The position numbers were made by a program, and so were the translations under genes. A DNA stretch of 64,000 nt from RGIG4140 sp045632845 (GTDB taxonomy: Bacteria > Pseudomonadota > Alphaproteobacteria > CAAHEQ01 > UBA3637): contig JAZQXL010000015.1 of NCBI GenBank assembly GCA_045632845.1, positions 62,001 through 126,000 of the forward strand, given 5' to 3'. Positions 25,020 through 32,976 of the stretch are shown here, piece by piece. The notes beneath the pieces were generated by a model. The model searched no databases, was not told where the DNA came from, and saw only the letters and a list, made by a program, of their open reading frames with translations. Numbering within the stretch: position 1 is the first letter of the stretch; every line of letters starts with the position of its first letter.

Positions 25020-26033
25020 TTAAAGCTCAATAAAAACAGGTCCTGTAGCGCAAAGATCTGCAAAAATAGGACGTCTTAATTGAAGAGTATCAATAATTTG
25101 TGATGGTTTTAAGTTCACGTTTATGGACTCTAATTGGAAAACCCCATCTTTAACTGTTTTGACAACGGCACTTGGCAACTCAGCTTTGCCAATGCAGCTG
25201 GAAAGATAAACAAAGCATTCATCATTATCTTTGAGGTACTCTTTTGCCAATTTACGAGCATATAAATTGAGGGTTAAATCAGCTTTGCTTGGGTCTTTTG
25301 TCCAAGGACTGCCGCCACCAATAGCGCAAGAAGTTGAATAAAAATCACAAGCAAGTTTGCGCCCTGTGATGCCACAGTCTGCAATTGAGGAGTGATAGGT
25401 GTAGGCTCCTGTCCCGTTGATAATGAGATTTTTAGGTGTTTGCCCCAATGTTTCGATGATAAAGTCGGTCAAATCTTCTTTTTCAATCATAGGGATGGCT
25501 GCAATCGCTGTTAAAATTGTCCCATCTGTGTCAAGTGTAATTTGTGTTTTAATATCAAGACCTAAATTGTCAGATGCTTTTGCTTTTTGATAAAGGGCAT
25601 TGTTTAATTTGCGAGCCAAAACAAGGTCTTGAGGTAAAAGTTCATCCCCTTTGGCGGCATAGCCAACAAAAACACCTTGATCGCCCCAACCATCTTGTGA
25701 AACGCCTTGTAAAATTTCACTTGATTGAATGCCGATTAAATCGATTACTTTGATTTTGTTGATGTCGATTGCCTTTTCTTTCCAAATTGAGGCATAGCGT
25801 TCGTCATAGCCAATGGTACGAAGAGCGTCTTTGACAATGGCTGAAATGTCGTCAATTTTAATATATCCACTGACTTCACCGCCTAAGATGACAGTGTTGT
25901 CTTTAATCATAACTTCGACAGCATATTTTAAAGAATTGTCTTGTTCAATGAGATGGTCTAATAAATAAGAACTGATAAAATCAGCAATTTTGTCTGGGTG
26001 ACCAATAGATACGTATTCTGCAGTTTTAAGCAT
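25020..26033 (-). CDS. metK: Short, divergent S-adenosylmethionine synthetase
   Basis: 337 residues from the ATG at 26033 (AAAAGGA upstream), about 50 fewer than typical MetK. The methionine and ATP site SIGHPDKIADFIS, the metal-site region GGGSPWTKDPSKAD, the GDQGVFVGYA motif and DCGITGRKLACDFY are all recognisable. The usual C-terminal AYGHFGR-type segment is missing; the protein stops at ATGPVFIEL. It should make SAM from methionine and ATP, and is probably the only such gene near here. It has an unusually long, structured leader with a 20-codon ORF, described separately. It supplies the cofactor for the radical SAM enzyme and methyltransferase in the window. Confidence 0.88.
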   Translation of the reverse strand: MLKTAEYVSIGHPDKIADFISSYLLDHLIEQDNSLKYAVEVMIKDNTVILGGEVSGYIKIDDISAIVKDALRTIGYDERYASIWKEKAIDINKIKVIDLIGIQSSEILQGVSQDGWGDQGVFVGYAAKGDELLPQDLVLARKLNNALYQKAKASDNLGLDIKTQITLDTDGTILTAIAAIPMIEKEDLTDFIIETLGQTPKNLIINGTGAYTYHSSIADCGITGRKLACDFYSTSCAIGGGSPWTKDPSKADLTLNLYARKLAKEYLKDNDECFVYLSSCIGKAELPSAVVKTVKDGVFQLESINVNLKPSQIIDTLQLRRPIFADLCATGPVFIEL

Positions 26034-26056
26034 AAAAAAATCCTTTTCATTTATTG

Positions 26057-26119
26057 TTAAAAACAATAGATTAAAAAGGAGCTAACCAAATGTTTTAATT
26101 GATAGATGATATCATCCAT
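26057..26119 (-). CDS. Putative 20-residue leader peptide upstream of metK
   Basis: A small ORF with its own AAAGGAG site opens at 26119 and ends 23 bp before the metK ATG; its product is MDDIIYQLKHLVSSFLIYCF. The first codons lie in the palindrome GATGATATCATC (26105-26116). The ribosome site AAAAGGAG can pair with CTCCTTTT near the ORF end, so translation of the leader and access to the metK region may be coupled. It has no methionine codons beyond the start, so simple methionine attenuation is not supported. Coding is inferred from site and position only. Confidence 0.45.
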   Translation of the reverse strand: MDDIIYQLKHLVSSFLIYCF

Positions 26120-26153
26120 TCGTTTCTCCTTTTAGTCCATTTTACCTTTAAAC

Positions 26154-26192
26154 CTTCAAATCAGGACAAGTAGAGATAAATCTGACTTGAAG
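26154..26192 (-). promoter_or_regulatory. Long stem-loop in the metK 5' leader
   Basis: On the minus strand CTTCAAGTCAG (26192-26182) pairs with CTGATTTGAAG (26164-26154): 11 bp with one G-U, closing a 17-nt loop. It forms right after the predicted start. Its sequence has elements in common with SAM-II/SAM-V type riboswitches (TGATTTGAA ... CTAAAAGG), but I cannot fold the full consensus. Confidence 0.5.
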
Positions 26193-26199
26193 TGTTTTT

Positions 26200-26228
26200 A
26201 TTATAATCAAGTTAATTTAAAAAAGCAA
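26200..26228 (-). promoter_or_regulatory. Promoter of the metK leader
   Basis: On the minus strand TTGCTT (26228-26223) and TATAAT (26205-26200) are 17 bp apart. The leader before metK would be about 160 nt. Confidence 0.6.
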
Positions 26229-26349
26229 TGTTTTTTTATAAAAATGGTAGATTTAAGATGTAGCAGATTGAAAATAAAAATGATTTTTTGTTTTTTTAAG
26301 GCTGATGGGGTGCTTTGAAAAGGAAGGTAAAATTAAAATAACTTTTTTG

Positions 26350-26366
26350 TTGAAAAGTCTTTTCAA
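26350..26366. repeat. Perfect inverted repeat upstream of the M23 peptidase gene
   Basis: TTGAAAAG-T-CTTTTCAA, 8-bp arms with a one-base centre, about 50 bp upstream of the ATG at 26418. It could be an operator or a small hairpin. Confidence 0.45.
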
Positions 26367-26417
26367 AACATAAAAAGTGTGTTACATAACATATTATAAA
26401 CAAAATAAGGAGGCTAT

Positions 26418-27428
26418 ATGAGTTGGGATTTTAGTACAAATCAGCCACAACAAGGGTTTGGTTGGCGAACAAGAAATGGTGGCGAATGGCATTTTGGTCG
26501 GGATTATGGAACAAGAGGAAAGCAAAATGTTCCATTAGGTGTGCCAAAGTATTGTGATGGTTGGGTATGCCATGTATTGCCGAATAACAAAAAAGATGGT
26601 CTTGGAAACCAAATCATCTTGGTAAGCCCTGATGGTAAAGAGATGGTGCGTTTTGGACATGTTTCAAGTGGGTCATTTAACCATTTAAAAACAGGGCAAA
26701 TTTTGCGTACAGGTGATTGGATTGGCAACATTGGCGGTGTTGGTGTTGGGGAGCATTCTTTTAAACCGCATATTCATGTTGAGCATGGGTATAATCCCCA
26801 TTTTGGTCTTGCCCGTGTGAATCAAGGAAGGGATATTGTCAGTACCTGGTATTGTGGGGATAATAAAGTTGAGGATTATCGTGATCCAAATTTAACAGCT
26901 CTTCCATACAGTGAGTTAGAAGGGTTGACGAATATGGCTGCCCAATCTCGGGATGCCATTTTAGCAGGAAGGGGAAGAGCGCCTGAAATGTCCGATAGAA
27001 CACCTGCGCAGTTGGTTTCAGGTCAGGGAGCGAAAGCTAATCCCTTGGTTGCTTGGTTAAAAACAAGTTGGTTGGGGCGTCTTTTCTTCCCAAATGAAAG
27101 TGCGCCTTTGCCAAATACAGCTCCAGCAAATGTGGAAAATCCAAATCACGAAGCGGGCAAACCAAGGATTTTTCGAAAGCCTGATATGAATTTGCAAGCG
27201 ACACAATCTCAATATGAAGAGATGAAAAAAGCTGGTTTTACAGATGAAGCAATCCAAAAATTTGATGATTATATCAAGTCTCAAAAAAGCAAAGGGTTAT
27301 TAAGTACATTGGCAAACAATTCGCAACGTGTTGAAGTTAATTTTGACAAGTTGTATGATGGGGACAAAAAAATGGCCGATATTGCAAGGAACTACTTTTC
27401 CAAAAATGATTATCAATGTAGAAGATAG
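26418..27428 (+). CDS. M23 (LytM-like) peptidase-domain protein without signal peptide
   Basis: 336 residues behind AAGGAGG. Residues 10-125 form a lysostaphin-type metallopeptidase: HFGRD (His25, Asp29) as the first zinc motif, then GLGNQIILVSPDGKEMVRFGH (His81), the G-x-x-I-x-x-x-G stretch LKTGQILRTGDWIGNIG, and PHIHVE (His118, His120). All four metal or catalytic positions are present, so it should cut peptidoglycan cross-bridges or similar peptides. There is no N-terminal signal, unusual for a wall hydrolase, so export would need another route. The C-terminal 170 residues are polar and unrecognised, with an Arg-rich end. Confidence 0.82.
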   Translation: MSWDFSTNQPQQGFGWRTRNGGEWHFGRDYGTRGKQNVPLGVPKYCDGWVCHVLPNNKKDGLGNQIILVSPDGKEMVRFGHVSSGSFNHLKTGQILRTGDWIGNIGGVGVGEHSFKPHIHVEHGYNPHFGLARVNQGRDIVSTWYCGDNKVEDYRDPNLTALPYSELEGLTNMAAQSRDAILAGRGRAPEMSDRTPAQLVSGQGAKANPLVAWLKTSWLGRLFFPNESAPLPNTAPANVENPNHEAGKPRIFRKPDMNLQATQSQYEEMKKAGFTDEAIQKFDDYIKSQKSKGLLSTLANNSQRVEVNFDKLYDGDKKMADIARNYFSKNDYQCRR

Positions 27429-27441
27429 GTTTTTAACAGCA

Positions 27442-28791
27442 TTATTTTTTTTGTAAACTTTTGATGATGGCTTTTTTCCAGTTGCCTAAATAAAAATAAA
27501 GCAAGGCAAAGGCGATTTGAAAATAAATGGTCGCAGGGGAAGAAAAGCCAACATCAATAATGTTTGTTGCCATCAAAAGCAATGGAATACGCACGCACAG
27601 GTTGGCAAAAGAATTGTTAATCATTGTAAATGTTGTTGCACCGCATCCGTTTAAAAATGAATTAAATGAAAAAACAATGGTAATGAGCAAAACGCTGGAG
27701 CTATATGAATAAAGATAGTGAGCGCCTGCTTGTATGATATCCATATTATTTGAGGTGAGGGACATAACCTCTTTTGGAAAAAAAGCCACAAGAATATAGT
27801 TGGGAATGGCAAAAACAAGCGAGAGGAGAAGCCCTGTGTATAAAACATGTTTGGCTCGTGTTATATAGCCAGCTCCCACATTTTGGGCAACCATGGCTGA
27901 AATGGCAGAGCCAATTGCAAGTGAGGGAAGGAATGTGAGGCCATCGATTTTTTCAGCAATACCAGAGGCTGCCGACACAATCAAACCGAGTTTGTTCAAA
28001 CTGACCATGGCAACCAAAAAAGAAATCATCAAGAACGTGTCTTGTAAAGAAAGGGGAAGGCCAACTTTAAAGAGTAAATAAGCTTTTTCTTTTTTGAATT
28101 TTTTGTGTGAAAAAGAAAGGTCAAAAGAAAAACCCTTTTTTTTAAGATAGACAAGTGCAATTAAAAAACTAAACCCTTGAGAAAGAATGGTTGCAAGTGC
28201 TGCGCCCAAAGCGCCTAGGTGTAAATATTTGATAAATATAATATCAAGTATTACATTAATTATGCTGGATATTAAAATGAAATATAAAGGGTTTTTTGAA
28301 TCGCCAAGTCCTCTTAAAATGGCGCAAATGCCATTGTATCCAAAAGTGAATAAAACACCGAGCGTGCAGGCTAAAATATACTCTTTTGTTTGATTAAAAG
28401 CTTCACTTGGGACTTGTAAAAGATTTGTTATTTGATCGATAAAACAAATAACAGGCGTCATGAGAAAAAGCGCTGTCCAAAAAAAGAGAACAAACATGGT
28501 TGAAATGGTTTCTTGCACAGATTTTAAATCTCTTGCGCCAAAAAATTGCCCAATCAAAATGGTGCCACCCATGGTTAAGCCAGAAGCCAGAAAAAGAAGG
28601 GTCCACAAGATTTGAGCCCCATTTGTCACGCCTGCCAAATCCGCAGGGGAGCCATAATGAGAAATAATGAGCATATCTGCAATGCCATATCCTGCTTGCA
28701 ACAAACTTGAAAATAAAAATGGTAAAGCAAACAGAACAAGTGTTTTGAAAATATTGTCCTGTGTTAAAAGTTTTGAATCTTGATATGTCAT
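27442..28791 (-). CDS. MATE-family efflux transporter
   Basis: 449 residues and twelve predicted membrane helices in two related halves. The opening LVLFALPFLFSSLLQAGYGIADMLIISHYG and GLTMGGTILIGQFFGA are typical of MATE transporters (NorM/DinF/VmrA groups), as is SAMVAQNVGAGYITRA in the second half. Members export cationic drugs or metabolites in exchange for Na+ or H+. It diverges from the ABC-F gene across a 96-bp spacer. The substrate cannot be predicted. Confidence 0.93.
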   Translation of the reverse strand: MTYQDSKLLTQDNIFKTLVLFALPFLFSSLLQAGYGIADMLIISHYGSPADLAGVTNGAQILWTLLFLASGLTMGGTILIGQFFGARDLKSVQETISTMFVLFFWTALFLMTPVICFIDQITNLLQVPSEAFNQTKEYILACTLGVLFTFGYNGICAILRGLGDSKNPLYFILISSIINVILDIIFIKYLHLGALGAALATILSQGFSFLIALVYLKKKGFSFDLSFSHKKFKKEKAYLLFKVGLPLSLQDTFLMISFLVAMVSLNKLGLIVSAASGIAEKIDGLTFLPSLAIGSAISAMVAQNVGAGYITRAKHVLYTGLLLSLVFAIPNYILVAFFPKEVMSLTSNNMDIIQAGAHYLYSYSSSVLLITIVFSFNSFLNGCGATTFTMINNSFANLCVRIPLLLMATNIIDVGFSSPATIYFQIAFALLYFYLGNWKKAIIKSLQKK

Positions 28792-28887
28792 TTAAACCTC
28801 TTCAATGGGTGGATATATAAATGTTTTTTGTTCAAAAATCAAGATAAAAAACTTGATTTTAAAGTTGAATTTTTATATGATCGGGAC

Positions 28888-30735
28888 ATGATAAAATTAG
28901 AAGATGTTTCTGTTCAAATTGGGTTTCAAGAGCTTTTAAATGGGGCTCATCTTTTTGTGCCTGATGGGGCAAAGGTTGGGATTGTTGGTTCAAATGGCTG
29001 TGGAAAGTCAACCTTATTTAAGGTGCTGACGGGTAAAATGGAAGCTGTTGGGGATGTTGAAATTTCATCTTTTGACAGGCTTGCTTATGTGGAGCAAGAG
29101 ATTGAAAATCCCCATTTAAAGGTGAAGGAATATGTTTTTCAAAAAGATAAATATTTGTTAAAAGCTCAAGCGTTTTATGAAAATGCTCCTGCTTCAGAAA
29201 AAGCTGAGGCTTATGAGGAAGTAAAACGCCTTGGCGGAGAAACGGTTGATGCCAGAATTTCAAGTGTTTTAAAAGGGCTTGGTTTTAAAGAAGAAGATTT
29301 TGAAAAACCTGTGTCTGATTTTTCAGGGGGTTGGCAAATGCGCTTGAATCTGGCGGGGGCATTGTTTCAGCCATCAACCATTTTGCTCCTTGATGAGCCA
29401 ACCAATCATTTGGATTTAGAAAGTGTCATTTGGTTGCAAAATCATTTGAAAAAATACAAAGGAACCTTGCTGTTAATCAGTCACGATAAGCACATTTTAA
29501 ATGAAGTGTGTGATAAGATTGTTGTTTTTCAAAACAAAAAATTGATTTCCTATTCAGGCAATTATGACACTTATTTAAACACTGAAGCAACTAAAAATAA
29601 AGTTTTGGCCCGTCAAATTCAAAAAGATGCTGAAAAAAGAGAGCACTTAATGGCTTTTGTCAATCGCTTTAGATACAAAGCAAGCAAGGCAAAACAAGCT
29701 CAAAGTCGGTTGAAAATGCTTGAAAAAATGCAAGAATTGCCCGCTTTGATGGTTGATAAAGAAGAGCGTTTTTCATTTCTAGAGCCTGAAGAGGCTGTTC
29801 CCCCTTTAATCAGCACCGAAGGGGTTCAACTTGGCTATGATGAAAAGGTTGTTTTAAGAAACGTTTCTTTTTCATTGGCTGAAAATGAGCGCATTGCTTT
29901 GTTGGGTCAAAATGGAAACGGTAAGTCAACATTGGCAAAGTTTATGGTGGGTGTTTTAAAAGCACAAAAGGGAACAGTTCATTATTGGGATAAGCTAAAA
30001 ATTGGTTATTTTTCGCAACATCAAGAAGAAGAGCTCCCTTTAAATGAAACGCCTGTTTCATATTTTGAAAGTTTGATGAAAGGTGAAAATCAAACCACTG
30101 TTCGCACGCATTTGGCCTCTTTTGGTATAACGGGGGAAAAAGCTTTGACCCAGATTCAAAGACTTTCTGGGGGAGAAAAAAGCCGTTTACTTTTTGCCAA
30201 AATGGCATTGAAAAAGCCAAATTTACTCATTCTTGATGAGCCCACAAATCATTTGGATATTAAAGGCAGAAGCGCACTTGCCATGGCGTTGAATGATTAT
30301 AAAGGAAGTATTGTTTTAATCACCCATGATTTTCAATTAATCCAAGAGGTGGCGGAAACGCTCTGGCTCGTAAAAGAGGGAAAATGCACGCCATTTGAGG
30401 GGGATTTGGAAGAGTATAAGCAACTTTTATTAACCCCAGTGGTTGATAAAAAGCAAGAAAAAGCATTGTTCAAAGAAAAGCAAGAAAAAGAAGCTCAAAA
30501 ACAAGCTCAAAAGCAATCTTTTGCTGAAAAAAGGAAGTTAAGAGCAGATTTGTTGGCTATAGAAAGGCAAATGAAAGCTTTGGCCGAGGAAAAAGAAAAA
30601 ATTGAAAAACTGTTTGAAACACCGCTTTCTTCTGATGAGATTGTGCGTCTTTCAAAAAAGAACATGGAGATTCAAAAAGATATTGACGTTTTGGAAGAAA
30701 AATGGTTTTCTTTATCTGAAATGTTGGAAGAATAG
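28888..30735 (+). CDS. ABC-F family ATPase (Uup/YheS-like)
   Basis: 615 residues from the ATG at 28888; upstream in-frame codons overlap the MATE promoter area and lack a ribosome site. Two ATPase domains: Walker A GSNGCGKST and GQNGNGKST, signatures SDFSGGWQMRLNLA and LSGGEKSRLLFA, Walker B LLLDEPTNHLDL and LLILDEPTNHLD. There are no membrane helices. A linker with KASKAKQAQSRLK joins them, and the C-terminus is a coiled coil (residues 530-610) as in Uup. ABC-F proteins bind the ribosome and rescue or tune translation; some give antibiotic protection. The next gene starts 28 bp later. Confidence 0.93.
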   Translation: MIKLEDVSVQIGFQELLNGAHLFVPDGAKVGIVGSNGCGKSTLFKVLTGKMEAVGDVEISSFDRLAYVEQEIENPHLKVKEYVFQKDKYLLKAQAFYENAPASEKAEAYEEVKRLGGETVDARISSVLKGLGFKEEDFEKPVSDFSGGWQMRLNLAGALFQPSTILLLDEPTNHLDLESVIWLQNHLKKYKGTLLLISHDKHILNEVCDKIVVFQNKKLISYSGNYDTYLNTEATKNKVLARQIQKDAEKREHLMAFVNRFRYKASKAKQAQSRLKMLEKMQELPALMVDKEERFSFLEPEEAVPPLISTEGVQLGYDEKVVLRNVSFSLAENERIALLGQNGNGKSTLAKFMVGVLKAQKGTVHYWDKLKIGYFSQHQEEELPLNETPVSYFESLMKGENQTTVRTHLASFGITGEKALTQIQRLSGGEKSRLLFAKMALKKPNLLILDEPTNHLDIKGRSALAMALNDYKGSIVLITHDFQLIQEVAETLWLVKEGKCTPFEGDLEEYKQLLLTPVVDKKQEKALFKEKQEKEAQKQAQKQSFAEKRKLRADLLAIERQMKALAEEKEKIEKLFETPLSSDEIVRLSKKNMEIQKDIDVLEEKWFSLSEMLEE

Positions 30736-30763
30736 GGGTATCAAAAAAATATAGGGGGCAATA

Positions 30764-31699
30764 ATGTGTTTGTTTAAATGGTTAAAAAAAGATCCAGTTC
30801 CATTTGATGAGGGCTTTTTAGATGTAGGGGACGGGCACCAAATCCACTATATGCAGTTTGGGAATAAAAAGGGAATTCCTGTTTTGTGTTTTCATGGGGG
30901 GCCTGGTGGTAGTGCTCGAAGTGGTCGAGCTAGAAGTTTTGATTTGAATAAGTTTCGGGTTATTTTATTTTCACAACGGGGTTGTGGCAAATCAAAGTTT
31001 AAAAATTTGTTGGAAGAAAATACCACGCTGAACTCTGTTAAAGATGCTTATCTTTTGCTTCGACACCTAAAAATTAATTCAAGAGTTGTTTTGTCAGGGG
31101 GTTCGTATGGGTCAACCCTTGCCTTATTGTTTGCGCTTGAGTATCCGCAAAAAGTAAGAGCTATGGTTTTGAATTCTATTTTCTTAGCAAGACAAGCTGA
31201 TATTGATTTTCCTTATGCCGAGATGTTCAAATTTTACCCTGATGTAAAGGCTGAATTTCAAAAATTGGCAGGTACACGCAATATTCAATCTTTTTTCACT
31301 GAAAAGATTTTTTCAGACAAATATCAAGATATCAAAATGGCTTTGCAATATTATGGCGCCTATGAATATCAGTTAGGAGATATGATGCCCAAATTTACAG
31401 CGCCTGCCATAACAGATAGCAAGATTAATAATCTTAAAATCTTTTTAACATATATGAATAACAATATGTTTTTAAAAGAAAATTATATTTTAAAGAACAT
31501 TGACAAGATTAAAGATATTCCTTGTTTGATTGTTCATAATAGGTTTGACTTTTGTTGCCCTCTTGAGAATGCTTGGGCACTTCATAAAAAGATGCGCCGT
31601 TCCACACTTGTGATTAATGAAGATTACAATCATAGCAGTGAGAAGCTCAAGGCTCGTATTAAAAAAGAATGTAAGAAGTTTTTTGAAAAGTATCTTTAA
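30764..31699 (+). CDS. Prolyl aminopeptidase-like alpha/beta hydrolase (S33)
   Basis: 311 residues. The hydrolase signatures are FHGGPGGSA (oxyanion), FSQRGCGKSK and the nucleophile elbow GGSYGSTLAL, which matches proline iminopeptidases. The acid is probably Asp in HNRFDFCCP and the base His in EDYNHSSEK near the end. The usual DQRGxGxS has Ser for Asp here. Members remove N-terminal proline from peptides in the cytoplasm. No signal peptide. It follows the ABC-F gene closely and overlaps by 4 bp, tail to tail, with the rhodanese gene. Confidence 0.85.
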   Translation: MCLFKWLKKDPVPFDEGFLDVGDGHQIHYMQFGNKKGIPVLCFHGGPGGSARSGRARSFDLNKFRVILFSQRGCGKSKFKNLLEENTTLNSVKDAYLLLRHLKINSRVVLSGGSYGSTLALLFALEYPQKVRAMVLNSIFLARQADIDFPYAEMFKFYPDVKAEFQKLAGTRNIQSFFTEKIFSDKYQDIKMALQYYGAYEYQLGDMMPKFTAPAITDSKINNLKIFLTYMNNNMFLKENYILKNIDKIKDIPCLIVHNRFDFCCPLENAWALHKKMRRSTLVINEDYNHSSEKLKARIKKECKKFFEKYL

Positions 31700-32205
31700 G
31701 GCTGTTTTCTTTTAAAAAGTGGGGAGAAGATGTTTCTTCCCACAATGCTTTGAAATATGAGCAAAAAACCAACTCCTAAAGGGATGAGAAAATAACTTTT
31801 GCTTACAAAAAGGCCCAAAAGTACCCCCATAAAAATAAGGAATCCTTCCAAAAAACAAAGGATTCTTTTTAAATGAGGGGTTTTGTTTTCTTGCATCAAA
31901 ATGCCATCGGTTTTTGATTTTAAAATGCCCCCTTGAATGTTGATGATGTTTTGAAACCCTGATTTTAAAAACCTTTTTGCAACAAGTTTAGAGGCATCTC
32001 CTTTTTGGCTTAAAAGATAGAGGTGTTGATGCGCTTTTATGGGAGTTGTTTTTAAAAAAGAGGGGATATCTAGATTTGCAGCAGGAATATGCAAGTGCGG
32101 TTGTTTGAGTTGTATATTGTTATAATCTTGATTGCTTCTGATATCTAAAATAAGAGGGGACCCTTCAATATTTTTAAGAGCTGTTTCTTTGATTTGTTGT
32201 TGCAT
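31696..32205 (-). CDS. Rhodanese-like domain plus membrane hairpin, cysteine lost
   Basis: 169 residues from the ATG at 32205, which has GGTGGAGG upstream; the longer frame is rejected. Residues 1-105 are rhodanese-like (LILDIRSNQDYNNIQLKQ, then LYLLSQKGDASKLVAKRF and GFQNIINIQGGI). The catalytic Cys position in LYLYC-R-x-G-x-R is Ser here, so it should not transfer sulfur. The C-terminal part (110-165) has two membrane helices like DUF2892. Inactive rhodaneses often serve as binding or signalling domains. The last codon overlaps the end of the preceding hydrolase gene on the opposite strand. Confidence 0.8.
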   Translation of the reverse strand: MQQQIKETALKNIEGSPLILDIRSNQDYNNIQLKQPHLHIPAANLDIPSFLKTTPIKAHQHLYLLSQKGDASKLVAKRFLKSGFQNIINIQGGILKSKTDGILMQENKTPHLKRILCFLEGFLIFMGVLLGLFVSKSYFLIPLGVGFLLIFQSIVGRNIFSPLFKRKQP

Positions 32206-32286
32206 AAAAAAGCCTCCACCTAGGGGATATATGGGAATAGGGGCGGCTTTGGTCAAGATGTGAAATTTTGTTTTAATGATTATAAA

Positions 32287-32841
32287 TTAGTTGGTTGGTG
32301 TGTTGATCCAACAGCGTTTTTCAACTTCACCATCAACAAGCGTGTCTGTATCAGGATAACCGCCCATTTCATTCATCAAACGCATTATCACCTTGTAGGA
32401 GGGGATATTTTTTTCCCTACATGTAATGAGTGCTTCAGTGATGCCAAAGTTCTCTTTTGCATAAGCAAGGAGCATTTTGGCAATTTGATTCATTAACCCT
32501 TTACCCCGATAGCTGGGCACCATTTCATAAGCGATATGACCGCCTTGAACGTTTCTTAAATAATCATTTAAGTGATGCCGAATGTCAGCAATAGCAACGA
32601 TATTTTCTCCATCCATAATCCAAAGAAAAGATGAAGGGACAAAACCTTTAGGAATGGGGCCTTCTCGAAAGCATTTTGCCACGGTAAAATAAGCTTCAAA
32701 ATCATTGTTTTCATAAGCCTCAACAATTTTATCTCGATGCATAATGTCAAAAACACTTGTATTTTCTTTAAATTCTTTTGCAATTTTTAAAAGTTCTTTT
32801 TCATATGTTGTGCTTGGTAAAATAATTTTTAAATTTGTCAT
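32287..32841 (-). CDS. GNAT-family N-acetyltransferase
   Basis: 184 residues from the ATG at 32841 with AAAGGAG upstream; the longer frame lacks one. The acetyl-CoA-binding region is HIAYEMVPSYRGKGLMNQIAKMLLAYAKE, the R/Q-x-x-G-x-G/A core of the GNAT fold, preceded by the IVAIADIRHHLND strands and followed by EALITCREKNIPSYKVIMRLMNEMGG. The closest group is that of YesJ-type predicted acetyltransferases. The acceptor substrate is unknown. Confidence 0.88.
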   Translation of the reverse strand: MTNLKIILPSTTYEKELLKIAKEFKENTSVFDIMHRDKIVEAYENNDFEAYFTVAKCFREGPIPKGFVPSSFLWIMDGENIVAIADIRHHLNDYLRNVQGGHIAYEMVPSYRGKGLMNQIAKMLLAYAKENFGITEALITCREKNIPSYKVIMRLMNEMGGYPDTDTLVDGEVEKRCWINTPTN

Positions 32842-32976
32842 TTGTTTCTCCTTTTTCTCCAACTGAAAATATATCAAAAAAAAGAAAGGTTAGCAATAAA
32901 AATATGCCCTTATTTATTGACATATTTAATAATTTATGATAAATTTATGCGGTTATTTTTATGAAAGGTGAAACAA

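Noticed and set aside
26350..26366. LexA-type operator at the inverted repeat TTGAAAAGTCTTTTCAA.
   Set aside because: It does not fit known LexA consensus sequences of alphaproteobacteria (GTTC-N7-GTTC), so it is listed only as a repeat.
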